A DNA stretch of 64,000 bases from an uncultured Muribaculaceae bacterium. Lineage in GTDB: Bacteria; Bacteroidota; Bacteroidia; Bacteroidales; Muribaculaceae. The DNA is taken from NCBI GenBank assembly GCA_910584365.1, contig CAJUAF010000001.1:94218-158217 (forward strand), in the 5' to 3' direction. Made by a program: the position numbers and the translations under genes. Shown here in pieces: positions 63,701 to 64,000 of the stretch. The notes below the pieces were generated by a model that ran no database searches, was not told the DNA's origin, and was given only the letters and a program-made list of their open reading frames with translations. Each line of letters starts with the position of its first letter. Within the stretch, counting starts at the first letter, position 1.

Positions 63701-64000
63701 CCCGAAGGGGTCAGCATCTGTTATGCCTCGGACGAAATCTGTATACTGCGTCTGAGCGAGGAACTTCTGTTTGTTCGCCACTTCCGGGAGAACGGCAAAG
63801 ACCGATACAAAGGCGCCCCATTCTACCTTCCCTCCTACGAATCAGTCAGACATATCATCCCTATTGACGAAATCCGGTTCCATATTCTGACCTCCACGGG
63901 GTGCTGGTACACGGCTTGTTTCCGGGAGGATTCCCTTCAAAGCACCAACCGAGGACTCCTGCCGGAGCTTCTTGCCGTCTGCGGCGACTATGCCCTGACC
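60743..64000 (+). CDS. DUF4062-STAND NTPase with propeller repeats, incomplete at window end
   Basis: The reading frame runs open from ATG 60743 to the window end, 1086 codons with no stop. Residues 4-100 match DUF4062: RYIRFFISSTFADMGRER, DLRWGIS, CLEEL, and FIVLQGERYGWVP. Walker A GESGSGKS lies at 329-336 with hydrophobic strand and Walker B LFILID ending at Asp424. A helical STAND-like region includes FAHSKIREYVHTRL (about 641-654). Beta-propeller-like repeats begin near 830 (FPALSSDGERIAYVED, PRIAITPDGVWSMFESDNE). The same order occurs in animal TEP1/NWD1, and STAND proteins with variable N-termini act as phage sensors in bacteria; a defence or signalling role is inference. No other defence gene is seen nearby. 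Confidence 0.85.
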   Translation, partial: MNSRYIRFFISSTFADMGRERNILRRLFGKLQTEYQARGWNIEYTDLRWGISREAALDNRTMRICLEELRHCRELSPRPNFIVLQGERYGWVPLPEVIPQNHIDPQEFRWLSPQQKRIFNQWYRLDENFADQPRYLLQPREWTFVDDNIFRDKAEKPLRAILSRILREDAKEILSVSATEQEIRAGLFCDPANFPHTLIYKRTLKDVPPSAAPLFQEQESRPRERMESLRRRLDSLRHFGNTFDTSLFFQGYDSGEYDRYLENHFSILLRKIIDRRIAEAEAEAPAGENGRHLEIARRRRGRFYGREAYITALLSRLTDDSHRPILLRGESGSGKSALMAELANRLEALGHNVILRFCGETPLSSTAIELLDSILRDLHLRSTKSDRRPLHIRRTDDGFFGSGISPWDALTTYRPSQPLFILIDAVNQTAPGIYTGFQNLKWLDVRLPDNLHVIVTTTTDGHLPDLSGVDVESLPGIDDDALTMVVDLLKEEGRRLTDGQLSGLLTLLAKSDRSAIYLRVLAGYLAGLPSWEELQAFPAGLFPLLDYLLDRLQQPSHHGVLLPRKALGLILADRHGLTDEELNALLSADREMMEAIRDNSFHDLRQAGVEGIPPVYWSRLKYDLGTLLRVFHSPTGPVNTFAHSKIREYVHTRLPESEKAGFHLALYDFLRPRINAGNRHAVYESARTLLEGVCRRFNCWKMAREAGQNPDSDMYAAPLAELERLLTSDADYILTKRCLFPDGLLDDYSEAIDRLAIPHLKNRLLALSREVSQLPLEGSPRDLRRWLLNVPERWELRRMILPDGLSGDILRDLWRDNRPELPVVFPVGKTGEFPALSSDGERIAYVEDFGHRVITENLTGNDRSYSLRARIRSFLADRTLRYHLAALDGEGFLYDSEAKETLVDFEFTGSPRIAITPDGVWSMFESDNEILIFNRLSGEYGNYENVSDGHLTASGRWLWCFRHKEGKRIIHRINLVDHTSLSFGIAPEGVSICYASDEICILRLSEELLFVRHFRENGKDRYKGAPFYLPSYESVRHIIPIDEIRFHILTSTGCWYTACFREDSLQSTNRGLLPELLAVCGDYALT

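Overview
The window looks like a chromosomal segment of a fairly GC-rich Bacteroidales bacterium. I infer a gut Muribaculaceae-type organism. The grounds are promoters of the Bacteroidetes form TTTG-N19/21-TAnnTTTG, GLUG-repeat surface lipoproteins, a DUF4292 / EnvC-like operon, a DUF3316 protein, a tricorn-like S41 protease, a GH31 enzyme with SusE/F-like N-terminal modules and a type IX-like C-terminal tail, and the order rpsU-xerC-hpf. There are no rRNA genes, no CRISPR array, no intact insertion sequence and no prophage. One tRNA (Gln, TTG) is present.

Layout. 1-700 is a non-coding block of 'CACGGATT / CGCAGAAGCGCAGATTA' repeats. 710-7315 is an operon-like run: dut, a TPR protein, a DUF4292 lipoprotein, an EnvC-like activator with a degenerate LytM domain, and a polysaccharide flippase. 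7407-11678 holds rsmA, mgtE, a small membrane-anchored protein and a membrane-spanning AraC-type sensor-regulator. Two large GLUG lipoproteins follow (11755-17630), with a 21-bp-spaced direct repeat just before them. Then come tRNA-Gln, yraN, the large GH31 enzyme, the tricorn-like protease and an Ntn-hydrolase. The second repeat block lies at 27.5-27.95 kb. fba and trpS are divergent, followed by a PAS protein and a cation symporter. The third repeat block (32.07-32.53 kb) precedes hpf-xerC and rpsU. From 34.4 kb run parC, a DUF3316 protein, an S41 lipoprotein, a lone siderophore/cobalamin-type binding protein and an amidase.

A small AT-rich island at 40.95-42.05 kb encodes a lipoprotein with a bacteriocin-like C-terminus and a 61-residue two-helix membrane protein. 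Its promoter points to a start codon that is out of frame by one A in an A6 run. Next come a YitT-family membrane protein with a barrel-type protein, a PorT-like barrel with a LysM/binding-protein fusion, and a cvpA-sufBCDS operon for Fe-S assembly. mdh, a thioredoxin lipoprotein, an orphan 515-residue protein, holA, a TPR/propeller protein, cstA and a PHP histidinol phosphatase follow.

The window ends inside a very large gene (60743 to beyond 64000). Its order is DUF4062, STAND-type P-loop NTPase, helical region, beta-propeller-like repeats, which resembles animal TEP1/NWD1 proteins and bacterial STAND immune sensors. This is the best candidate for a poorly described system here. Other points of note are the three dispersed repeat blocks, a 35-bp hairpin repeat placed before cstA and again before the STAND gene, a cluster of near-leaderless promoters, and the A6 start-codon frameshift.
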